DNA from: Flavobacterium sp. Root186
GTDB taxonomy: Bacteria; Bacteroidota; Bacteroidia; Flavobacteriales; Flavobacteriaceae
DNA length: 64,000 nt
Assembly: GCF_001428525.1 (NCBI RefSeq)
Contig: NZ_LMHW01000001.1
Span: forward strand, 705-64,704
Direction: 5' to 3'
Below the pieces are notes generated by a model that saw only the letters and a list, made by a program, of their open reading frames with translations, had not been told where the DNA came from and did not search any database. Position 1 is the first letter of the stretch. Each line of letters begins with the position of its first letter. Positions 9,927 through 17,555 of the stretch are shown piece by piece. The position numbers and the translations under genes were made by a program.

Positions 9927-10017
9927 AATAACAAACTACATCTAAGAGAGGTTTGGCACAATAGCTAATTTGATATACTTAGGCAAACAAAAGTATGGCA
10001 TTCTAAAATACTAACAG

Positions 10018-10046
10018 AAGAGACGACCAATAGGTCGTCTCTTTTA
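10018..10046. terminator. Bidirectional terminator between convergent genes
   Basis: A perfect 11-bp stem (AAGAGACGACC / GGTCGTCTCTT) with an AATA tetraloop is followed by TTTTA on the plus strand. It separates the serine hydrolase gene (+) from the end of the galactan operon (-). Confidence 0.75.
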
Positions 10047-10076
10047 GTATTCAAAAATTATAACACTATTCTAATA

Positions 10077-12515
10077 TTAAAGCTCTGACTTTAAATTTAT
10101 TTTGCCTTTCTGAAGTCCTTTACCAGTTACTTCCAATTGGATGGCTCCTGCAGTTTTAATTGCTTTCACCAAAACCACCAATTTACCACTAAAAAGTTTC
10201 ATTTTATTCTGATGAAATATTTCTAATGATGTAGCATCTCCGTTACATGCAGCTCTGTAAGTTGCAGCGCCTATTACTTTAAATTGTAATTCATTAACTG
10301 CAGTAGGACATGGAATTCCGTTTTTATCTATTACCGAAACCGTTACAAAAGAAATATCTTCTCCATCTGCTTTAATAGTTTGGCGATCTGCTTCAAGAAC
10401 AATTTTATAAGCTTCTCCGGCAGTTTTAATCTCGCTTTCTGCGGCTATTTTTCCATCTGAATTAAATGCTACTACTTTTACCGTACCAGGTTCGTATTTC
10501 ACATCATTCCACATTAAACGATAGCGATTTTGAGGAGTCGAATTATTTTTTTTCTGAACACCCATACTTTTTCCGTTTACGAAAAGTTCTGCACTGTCGT
10601 AATTGGTATAAACGAAAACAGGAGTAATTTCGCCTTCTCTTCCTTTCCAGTTCCAATGTGGCAGAATATGAAGTGTTTTATCTTCTTTATTCCATCTGCT
10701 TCTGTACAAATAAAAACGGTCTTTAGGAAGTCCCGCCAAATCTGAAATTCCGAAATAAGAACTTCTTGATGGCCATTTTTCATCATAAGGTGTTGGTTCT
10801 CCCAAATAGTCAAAACCTGTCCAGACAAATTCTCCAATAACCCAAGGTTTATCATCCTGCAATACAAAATCTTCATCGGGAACATTGGACCAGCTACAAG
10901 CTTCAAGATCATAAGACGAACTTTGAAAATCATCATATTCTTTATTTTTCGCCTGTACAACAGGAAATTTATAAATTCCTCTTGAACTCACTGTTGAAGC
11001 CGTTTCTGAGCCTAAAATAAATCCTTGTGGAAATGCTTTATACGCTTCCTCGTAAAGATGAACTCTGTAATTCAGTCCCGGGACATCTAATAAGGATCCA
11101 AAACCTGACGCCATAGTTTGCTTCACCTGATCCATTCCCACCGTTACCGGACGTGTTGGATCTTCTCTATGAAAAATATCCTGCAAAAATTTGGCTCTTG
11201 TCAAACCTTCGGCTCCATACTGATCCGGAACTTCATTTCCAGAACTCCACATTACAATACAAGGATGATTTCGTGTGGCTCTCACTAAATTTACAATATC
11301 TTTTTCTGCATATTCTTCAAAAAAGCGATGATATCCATTTTCTACTTTTGGCTTTGCCCATTCATCAAAACTTTCAGCCAGAAACATAAATCCCATTTCA
11401 TCGGCCAATTCAAGCTGTTCAAAAGAAGGCATATTATGAGAACTTCTGATAGCGTTGCAACCCATATCTTTTAGAATCGTAAGCTGTCTTCGTAGCGCCG
11501 CTTTATTTACCGCTGCTCCAAGAGGTCCTAAATCATGATGCAGACAAACACCTTTAAATTTGGTTACTTTTCCGTTAAGGCTAAACCCTTTATTGGCTTC
11601 GTATTTAATCGATCTGATACCAAATTTTATACTTTGTTCGTCTTTTAAAGTTCCGTCAGCAGCGTATAATTTAGTAATGGCTGTATATAAATAAGGCGTT
11701 TCAGGACTCCATAAATGTGGTTTGGCAACGGCAATAGCCTGATGAAATTTTCCGTCTTTGATTTCAGTAACTTTTTGCGTTGCTACTACAGTATTAGTGG
11801 CATCTTTTATTTCCGTGACCATCGACAAATTATTGCCATTAACCTCAGCTTTAAGATCGACGACAGCACTATTTTCTGTGATGTCCGGTGTAGTAATGAA
11901 AGTTCCCCATTGCGCAAAACTTTCCTCCTCTTTTACCACAATACTTACTTTTCTGTATAAACCGGCTCCGGGATACCATCTTGAAGAAAATGGAAGATTA
12001 GTCAATTTTACCGCCAGCACATTTTCTGATCCGGCTATTAAATCTTTGGAAATATCAATATAAAAATAACTGTAGCCGTAACCCCACTCTCCTACTTTTT
12101 TCCCATTTAAAAAAACCTGAGGTTCACTCATAGCACCTTCAAAAATAAGAAGTGCTTTTTTTCCTTTTGTAAACTCCGGAATCGAAAATGTATTGCGATA
12201 CCAGCCCGTACCAATATGCGGCAGCGCTCCGGTACGACCTGTTTTTTCCGTTGGAATTTTTTCTCCGTTTTGTTCAATTGCCGAAACTTGTTTGTCCCAT
12301 TCTTTATCAAAAGGTCCGTAAATGGCCCAATCATGCGGTACGCTTACTTTTTCCCATTTCGAAGCATCGAAATTTACTGAAGATGCTTCTTCTTTTACAT
12401 CTTTAGAAAAACGCCAATTGTCCTTTAAAATAACTGTACTTGATTGTGACATCATTTTTCCGGACGAAAAAACCAGAAGAAATGCGAATAATATTGATCT
12501 AAAAATTAATTTCAT
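10077..12515 (-). CDS. GH2 beta-galactosidase (galactan locus)
   Basis: The 812-residue enzyme has a signal peptide (1-24), a GH2 sugar-binding domain (about 25-195), an immunoglobulin-like domain (200-305), a TIM barrel from 310 and a C-terminal beta domain containing an invasin/DUF4982-like part. The acid/base is E428 (SSGNEVPD) and the nucleophile E504 (LGSETAST). The motif HHDLGPLG near 326 fits Bacteroidota GH2 beta-galactosidases. It is the last gene of the operon and should remove terminal beta-galactose from galacto-oligosaccharides made by the two GH53 enzymes. Location is probably periplasmic, since no lipobox is seen. Confidence 0.88.
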   Translation of the reverse strand: MKLIFRSILFAFLLVFSSGKMMSQSSTVILKDNWRFSKDVKEEASSVNFDASKWEKVSVPHDWAIYGPFDKEWDKQVSAIEQNGEKIPTEKTGRTGALPHIGTGWYRNTFSIPEFTKGKKALLIFEGAMSEPQVFLNGKKVGEWGYGYSYFYIDISKDLIAGSENVLAVKLTNLPFSSRWYPGAGLYRKVSIVVKEEESFAQWGTFITTPDITENSAVVDLKAEVNGNNLSMVTEIKDATNTVVATQKVTEIKDGKFHQAIAVAKPHLWSPETPYLYTAITKLYAADGTLKDEQSIKFGIRSIKYEANKGFSLNGKVTKFKGVCLHHDLGPLGAAVNKAALRRQLTILKDMGCNAIRSSHNMPSFEQLELADEMGFMFLAESFDEWAKPKVENGYHRFFEEYAEKDIVNLVRATRNHPCIVMWSSGNEVPDQYGAEGLTRAKFLQDIFHREDPTRPVTVGMDQVKQTMASGFGSLLDVPGLNYRVHLYEEAYKAFPQGFILGSETASTVSSRGIYKFPVVQAKNKEYDDFQSSSYDLEACSWSNVPDEDFVLQDDKPWVIGEFVWTGFDYLGEPTPYDEKWPSRSSYFGISDLAGLPKDRFYLYRSRWNKEDKTLHILPHWNWKGREGEITPVFVYTNYDSAELFVNGKSMGVQKKNNSTPQNRYRLMWNDVKYEPGTVKVVAFNSDGKIAAESEIKTAGEAYKIVLEADRQTIKADGEDISFVTVSVIDKNGIPCPTAVNELQFKVIGAATYRAACNGDATSLEIFHQNKMKLFSGKLVVLVKAIKTAGAIQLEVTGKGLQKGKINLKSEL

Positions 12516-12529
12516 TTTATGTTTTATTT

Positions 12530-12590
12530 TTTCACCATTAAGATATTAAGTTTCATAAAGCTAAATGATCTTAATATCTTAATGGTGAAA
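12530..12590. repeat. 21-bp perfect inverted repeat between the GH53 and GH2 genes
   Basis: The arms 12530-12550 and 12570-12590 are exact complements, each containing CACCATTAAGATATTAAG, around a 19-base spacer. In RNA this is a long stable hairpin located 15 bases upstream of the GH2 start. It lacks a good U-run on the minus strand, so it is more likely an mRNA-processing or stability element, or a mobile palindromic repeat, than a terminator. Confidence 0.75.
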
Positions 12591-12598
12591 TTTAATTT

Positions 12599-13630
12599 TT
12601 AATTTTTGAAAGCATCCAATGCCGGCGAAGGTTTTCCGTCAGGAAGCCATGCATTTAATTGATAACCACTCCAGCTTTTTTCGCCTTGTGGTTCCCAATA
12701 AATAACGCCCAATCCTTTATTATTGGGTACGCTTTTTACCGCTTTTATAGTGGCTTCAAGCATTTCTTTGGTGTTTTGTACTTGTTCGAAATCACCACCA
12801 ACTTCAACCACCATCACTTCTTTATTGTAGCGTGTTGCCATGTCTTTTAGATTATTTTCTAAATCTAATATAGTACTTTGATAATCGGTTTTAATCCAGT
12901 ACGGATAATATGATAATCCAATTACATCATATTTCACCTTATTTTCAGTGGCTTTATCAAAAAACCATCTGAACTTTTCGCTTTTATTTCCTTCATCTAA
13001 ATGAACAATAACTTTAATTTTTGGGTCGATCGCTTTTGTCGCTTCGTATCCTTTATTAAGCAATTGTGCCAACTGACTGAAATTGTCTGTACTGCCTTCC
13101 GGCCAAAGCATACCGCCCGGAATTTCATTTCCAACCTGAACCCATTCCGGCGTTACTCCGGCTTTTTTCAGCATTTTCAAAACATCATAAGTATGTTGGT
13201 AAACATCGGTTAACAATTCCGGGAAAGAATGTTTTGCCCATGCTGCAGGTTTATTTTGTTTACCGGGATCAGCCCAGGAATCGCTGTAATGAAAATCGAT
13301 CATAATGCGCATTCCCATTTTTTGCGCACGAACTGCCATGACAACCGTTTCTTCCGGACTGCAGTGTCCGCTGGCTTTATCATTATTTGGATTTACCCAA
13401 ACACGTAACCTGATGGTATTTATTCCGCGGTCTTTTAATAATTGCAGACAGTCTTTTTGAGAACCATCTGTATCATAAAATTTATAACCGGTTGCTTCCA
13501 TTTGCGGCAGCCAGCCTACATCTGCTCCATTTGAAAAAGAATATTTTTCAGCCCCCATTTTAGATTTACATGAAGTAAAAATAATGGCGGTCATCATTAA
13601 AAAAGATAAAATTTTAAGGGATTTTTTCAT
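12599..13630 (-). CDS. GH53 endo-beta-1,4-galactanase, lipoprotein (copy 1)
   Basis: The 343-residue enzyme has a lipobox with C21 (IFTSC), then a GH53 TIM barrel beginning with ADVGWLPQMEATG at 36. Other family marks are RLRVWVNP at 74, DFHYSDSWADPG at 112-123, acid/base E169 in QVGNEI and the candidate nucleophile E276. The residues after E276 (VEVGGD) differ from the usual ET-YP seen in its neighbour, suggesting altered specificity or chain-length preference. It starts 3 bases after the stop of the second GH53 gene, so the two are cotranscribed. It cuts beta-1,4-galactan chains at the cell surface. Confidence 0.9.
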   Translation of the reverse strand: MKKSLKILSFLMMTAIIFTSCKSKMGAEKYSFSNGADVGWLPQMEATGYKFYDTDGSQKDCLQLLKDRGINTIRLRVWVNPNNDKASGHCSPEETVVMAVRAQKMGMRIMIDFHYSDSWADPGKQNKPAAWAKHSFPELLTDVYQHTYDVLKMLKKAGVTPEWVQVGNEIPGGMLWPEGSTDNFSQLAQLLNKGYEATKAIDPKIKVIVHLDEGNKSEKFRWFFDKATENKVKYDVIGLSYYPYWIKTDYQSTILDLENNLKDMATRYNKEVMVVEVGGDFEQVQNTKEMLEATIKAVKSVPNNKGLGVIYWEPQGEKSWSGYQLNAWLPDGKPSPALDAFKN

Positions 13631-13633
13631 GTT

Positions 13634-14731
13634 TTAGTCTTTACTGAAAGCCTGCATTACAGATAAGGCGTTGTTATCAAAACTATATAAAGCCTGATTT
13701 TCGAAGGTAGAACCGCTTGTTGATTGTGGTCCTTTAAAAGCAACCCACTCGCCTCCCCAATACGCAAATCCTTGCCCAAATTGGGATGTTTTTACTATGT
13801 TTTTAATATCCATAACAAACGTCCTTTGTCCTGCCGGAGTGGCCGGATATCCAGCTACCAATTGATCGTTTGTTCCGACAATATTATTGGTCTGATCATT
13901 GTGCAATAAAGTAAAAGGATACGCAGTTTCTGCAATCAGAACTTTTTTACCGAATTTCTGTCCTAAAGCATCAATAGTATTTTTAACTTCTGTTAAATCT
14001 TTACCGTGCCAAACAGGATAGTAGGATAACCCGATATAATCGTAGTCTACACTTTTCATTTTGTTGAAAAACCAATCTGTGCCACCGCTATTTACACCTG
14101 CATAATGAATCATTATTTTAGTGTTGGGCGCTTTACTGCGAACCGCTGCACTTGCAGCAGTTAACAAAGCAATACATTGTTGTTCGTTACTGATTAGATT
14201 TCCTTGCGGCCACAATAATCCGCTATTAATTTCATTTCCAATCTGAATAATATCGGGATTGATTTCTGTAATTATTGTAGCGGTATAATCAGAAACGGCT
14301 GTTTTTAAATCGGCAAAAGATAATTTTTCCCATTCTTCAGGAATAGTCTGCATTCCCGGATCTGCCCAATCATCAGAGTAATGAACGGTAAGCCAGACTC
14401 TTAAACCGGCTTGTCTTGCTTTTTGAGCCAGTTGTTTTACTTCGCTAAAGCCAGAACGCCCGTTTACAGGATTTTTCCATAAACGAATTCGAACGGTATT
14501 ACAACCTGCATTTTTGAGTGTTGTAAGCATTCCTTCGGCTTTGCCATTGCTGTAAAATTTAGTTCCCAACGCTTCCATTTGAGGAAGAAAAGAAACATCT
14601 GATGCCCTGATAAAAGTATCATTTGCATCTGGCGGATTAACAATTTCTGTGTCTGCATTATCATTACCTGAGCACGAAAACTGCATTGCCGTTATAGCAA
14701 GTAACCCAAGAATTTTTATATATTTTTTCAT
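13634..14731 (-). CDS. GH53 endo-beta-1,4-galactanase, lipoprotein (copy 2)
   Basis: The 365-residue enzyme has a lipobox with C20 (MQFSC), a short Asp/Asn-rich linker, and a GH53 barrel starting ASDVSFLPQMEALG at 43. It has HYSDDWADPG at 117-126, acid/base E167 in QIGNEI and nucleophile E268 in the canonical AETAYP. It carries about 15 residues more linker than copy 1 and extra loops near 283-310. Two GH53 enzymes side by side suggest division of labour between long surface-bound galactan and shorter products. Confidence 0.92.
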   Translation of the reverse strand: MKKYIKILGLLAITAMQFSCSGNDNADTEIVNPPDANDTFIRASDVSFLPQMEALGTKFYSNGKAEGMLTTLKNAGCNTVRIRLWKNPVNGRSGFSEVKQLAQKARQAGLRVWLTVHYSDDWADPGMQTIPEEWEKLSFADLKTAVSDYTATIITEINPDIIQIGNEINSGLLWPQGNLISNEQQCIALLTAASAAVRSKAPNTKIMIHYAGVNSGGTDWFFNKMKSVDYDYIGLSYYPVWHGKDLTEVKNTIDALGQKFGKKVLIAETAYPFTLLHNDQTNNIVGTNDQLVAGYPATPAGQRTFVMDIKNIVKTSQFGQGFAYWGGEWVAFKGPQSTSGSTFENQALYSFDNNALSVMQAFSKD

Positions 14732-14790
14732 GAGATGATTTATAAGAATTGAAAAATTGAACTTAAAAACAAGTTCTTTTTATATAAAGA

Positions 14791-14822
14791 AGAAGCCTCA
14801 AATTAGAACCATTGAGGCTTCT
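14791..14822 (-). terminator. Intercistronic hairpin between SusE-like and GH53 genes
   Basis: A perfect 11-bp stem (AGAAGCCTCAA / TTGAGGCTTCT) surrounds a 10-base loop. On the minus strand it is followed only by a weak U-rich stretch. It lies between the binding/import genes and the enzyme genes, so it may be a partial terminator or a 3' stabiliser that makes susCDE more abundant than the enzymes. Confidence 0.5.
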
Positions 14823-14841
14823 GTCCTTTTTTAAATTCAGT

Positions 14842-15909
14842 TTATGGAGTTGGAATAAACATGTAACGACCATCTAAGTCATTGAACCAGATTTCATATT
14901 TCCCGGCCTCAACAATAATATCGCCGCCATTATCGCCCCAACTTACATCCCAGCTGTTGTTTGCTTTGAATTTCATTTTTCCTGCTTTAAAAGTCTGAGT
15001 AACTTTCCAGATATGAGGATCAAAATCTGATTTCACTAAAGGAACTTCAGTGTTCCAACCAGTATCATCGCCTGTTAATACAGATCCAGTCAAACCAATT
15101 GTTGCATACGTTGTCATTGGTCCTGTGTAAGGCTCAATTTTATACGTTAATTCTTCAAGATTAATTTCAAAACTATAATATCCTGAAGCTGAAGTTGGGA
15201 ATACCCCCGGATCCGTATCACTTTCTGTTGCTCTATATTGCACACTAGCACCATTTGTTCCGTATAACGGAGCCCAGAAACCAATTTGCTCTATTAATTT
15301 AAAGCCGTCTTTATTGAAATATCCTGTGTAATACTGTTTTGCGTTTTCTTTTGGATCTCTGTAAATTGGCATATTATTGCTTGTTACGCTCCAGCCAGCA
15401 GCAGTTCCCGGTCCTACTAAAAACAAATCAACTTTAGGGAATACACCTCTGTAAGGAGTTAAGTTTATTGTTATTGGCGTAGAAAGTTTTGGCTCAGAAA
15501 GTGTTGTGCCAACAGTAGATTTAATTCTCACATCGATTGTTCCTTCTTCGCCAGGAATAAGTCCAAGTGCAAGTGCTCTGGTATTAAGTTCTGCTACTGT
15601 AATAGAAGCGTGTGTAGAAGTTGAAGTTGTAATGTCTACCGGTGCTGCAAATTCTGTATTACTTGCTGCAAACTGTACTGTATAGGTAACGATAGTTGGC
15701 GTTCCGTAACTCACTTTTTCCCAGGTAAAAGTCAGGGCAGTATTGTTAGGTGTGTCTTTATTTAAAATAGTCGAAGAACCCATTTCCGGGGTTATCAAAG
15801 CAAAAGCAGCTTCCTGAGGTTCTAAAATCATTAAATCTGTTTCGTTTTCACAAGACCAAAGTCCTGTAATTAAGGCAATAGCTATAAAAATTTTATATAT
15901 ATGTTTCAT
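14842..15909 (-). CDS. SusE/SusF-like outer-membrane glycan-binding lipoprotein
   Basis: The 355-residue protein has a lipobox with C20 (GLWSC), a SusE-type N-terminal domain (about 30-150) and two C-terminal beta-sandwich modules, the second ending with WDVSWGDNGGDI and YEIWFNDLDGRYMFIP, as in SusE/F starch-binding-like modules. It follows SusD with a 32-base gap. Within the locus it is expected to bind beta-1,4-galactan at the cell surface and retain it near the SusCD pore. Confidence 0.85.
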   Translation of the reverse strand: MKHIYKIFIAIALITGLWSCENETDLMILEPQEAAFALITPEMGSSTILNKDTPNNTALTFTWEKVSYGTPTIVTYTVQFAASNTEFAAPVDITTSTSTHASITVAELNTRALALGLIPGEEGTIDVRIKSTVGTTLSEPKLSTPITINLTPYRGVFPKVDLFLVGPGTAAGWSVTSNNMPIYRDPKENAKQYYTGYFNKDGFKLIEQIGFWAPLYGTNGASVQYRATESDTDPGVFPTSASGYYSFEINLEELTYKIEPYTGPMTTYATIGLTGSVLTGDDTGWNTEVPLVKSDFDPHIWKVTQTFKAGKMKFKANNSWDVSWGDNGGDIIVEAGKYEIWFNDLDGRYMFIPTP

Positions 15910-15941
15910 TTTTCGTATCGTTTATGTTTTAAAAAAAAGTT

Positions 15942-17549
15942 TTAGTAACCAGGGTTTTGAGTCAAATTTCTATTGGCTCCCAGTGATCCTTCCGGAATAG
16001 GAAAAACACTCATATGAGCAGCAATCGCGATTCCTTTTGAAGAATTACCTTTCCACGCCCAGTTGTACGATCCTCCGGTATATTTTCCAAAACGGATTAA
16101 ATCTTGTCTACGATGAGCTTCCCAGTGTAATTCACGTGCTCTTTCGTCAATTAAAAAATCCAGCGTTAATTCGCTTTGCGTAATGTTTCCAACTGTCAAA
16201 TTACTATTCGCTCTTTGTCTTAATGCATTTACATAACTTAAAGCCTGAGCCGTTGTTCCGTTTCCGCCTCTTAAAGTAGCTTCAGCATACATTAAATACA
16301 CATCGGCTAATCTGAATAATGGAAAATCAGTATCAGCATAAGTAGAACTGATTCCGTTAACTCCTGTCGAAGTTTTATTCGAAAATTTAGATAAAATATA
16401 ACCTTGCGTTTTTACACCAATATCATCAATATCAATAGATCTTTGTTTTCCCGGATCGCCCGTAACACCTTTTCCTATCGTATTTCTGGTATCCTGGCTG
16501 AATTTTGCGCCATCAAATTTTTGAGCAAATTCTTTTCTAATTCGAAGCGCTCCGGTCCAGCCGCCAATTCCAAAATCGGCACCGTTATTTTCCCATGCAC
16601 CAATTTGTCCGTTTGTTAAAACCGTTGTTGCTCCCCAGTTTTGAGAAACTGCACCATCGGACTGAATGCCGAAAATGATTTCCTGAGATGTGTTGTTATC
16701 TGCTTTAAAGTTGTCCAGATATTTTAGTTTTAAAGTATAACCTCCGGCAATAATTTCATTACACATAGTAACGCAGTCATCAAAACGATCTGCTTGAATA
16801 TATACTTGGGCATTCAAATACATTTTAGCCAAAATCATACGTGCCATCGATTGATCCAGCCTTCCGTATTCATTTGTTCTGGCTGTTTTTAAATCTGGTA
16901 AAACGGCTTTAAGTTCTGTTTCGACAAAATCAAATAATTGTTTTCTGTTAAACTCAGGTCCGGTAAAATTTATAGGATCATTTTCAGTATACATTGGCGC
17001 TTTTCCAAATAAATCCATCATGTTGTAATAAGCGTATGCTCTTAAAACACGAACTTCTTTTCGGTCAAGCTCGATTTCAGTCAAAAAAGCTGCATCATTA
17101 AGACCTCTTTCGCTTAACTTTTCAGGTGTACTCTGACGTAAGAACTCATTTGCGTAAGCTACAGAAACCATCGTTCGACTGAACATTCCTAAGATAACAG
17201 GATTTGCTGGTGTCCAGATATTACGTTGTAGCTCTGCCGTTCCGCCATCATTTTCATAACTCCAAACCAGTTCATCTGTCGTTAATTCCTGCAAATACAA
17301 TAAACATCTTGTAAACTGGCTCGTTCCAGCATCTACACCTTCAAGAGAAGAGTTATCAGGACCAAGAACTCCTGTCAAAGTTAGGTTTCCGTATACTCCT
17401 GCAAAAGCTTTTTTGTATCCGTCAGGAGTCGAAAATAAAATATCAGACGAAAGCACATCATCATCTTTCGAGACTACATTTAAGTCATCCGTACAAGACT
17501 GAAAAACGGCAGTCAATGCTAAAATTGTTATTAAAATATATTTTTTCAT
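15942..17549 (-). CDS. SusD/RagB-family glycan-binding lipoprotein (galactan locus)
   Basis: The 535-residue protein has a lipobox with C19 (VFQSC) and the TPR-based SusD fold. Family marks are the early DGYKKAFAGVYGN stretch, YAYYNMMDLFGKAPMYT near 170, and the C-terminal FPLFRLADVYLMYAEA plus ERARELHWEAHRRQDLIRFG. It starts 6 bases after SusC, as in nearly all Sus-like pairs. It forms the lid over the SusC pore and captures galactan oligosaccharides. Confidence 0.93.
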   Translation of the reverse strand: MKKYILITILALTAVFQSCTDDLNVVSKDDDVLSSDILFSTPDGYKKAFAGVYGNLTLTGVLGPDNSSLEGVDAGTSQFTRCLLYLQELTTDELVWSYENDGGTAELQRNIWTPANPVILGMFSRTMVSVAYANEFLRQSTPEKLSERGLNDAAFLTEIELDRKEVRVLRAYAYYNMMDLFGKAPMYTENDPINFTGPEFNRKQLFDFVETELKAVLPDLKTARTNEYGRLDQSMARMILAKMYLNAQVYIQADRFDDCVTMCNEIIAGGYTLKLKYLDNFKADNNTSQEIIFGIQSDGAVSQNWGATTVLTNGQIGAWENNGADFGIGGWTGALRIRKEFAQKFDGAKFSQDTRNTIGKGVTGDPGKQRSIDIDDIGVKTQGYILSKFSNKTSTGVNGISSTYADTDFPLFRLADVYLMYAEATLRGGNGTTAQALSYVNALRQRANSNLTVGNITQSELTLDFLIDERARELHWEAHRRQDLIRFGKYTGGSYNWAWKGNSSKGIAIAAHMSVFPIPEGSLGANRNLTQNPGY

Positions 17550-17555
17550 CTTTTA

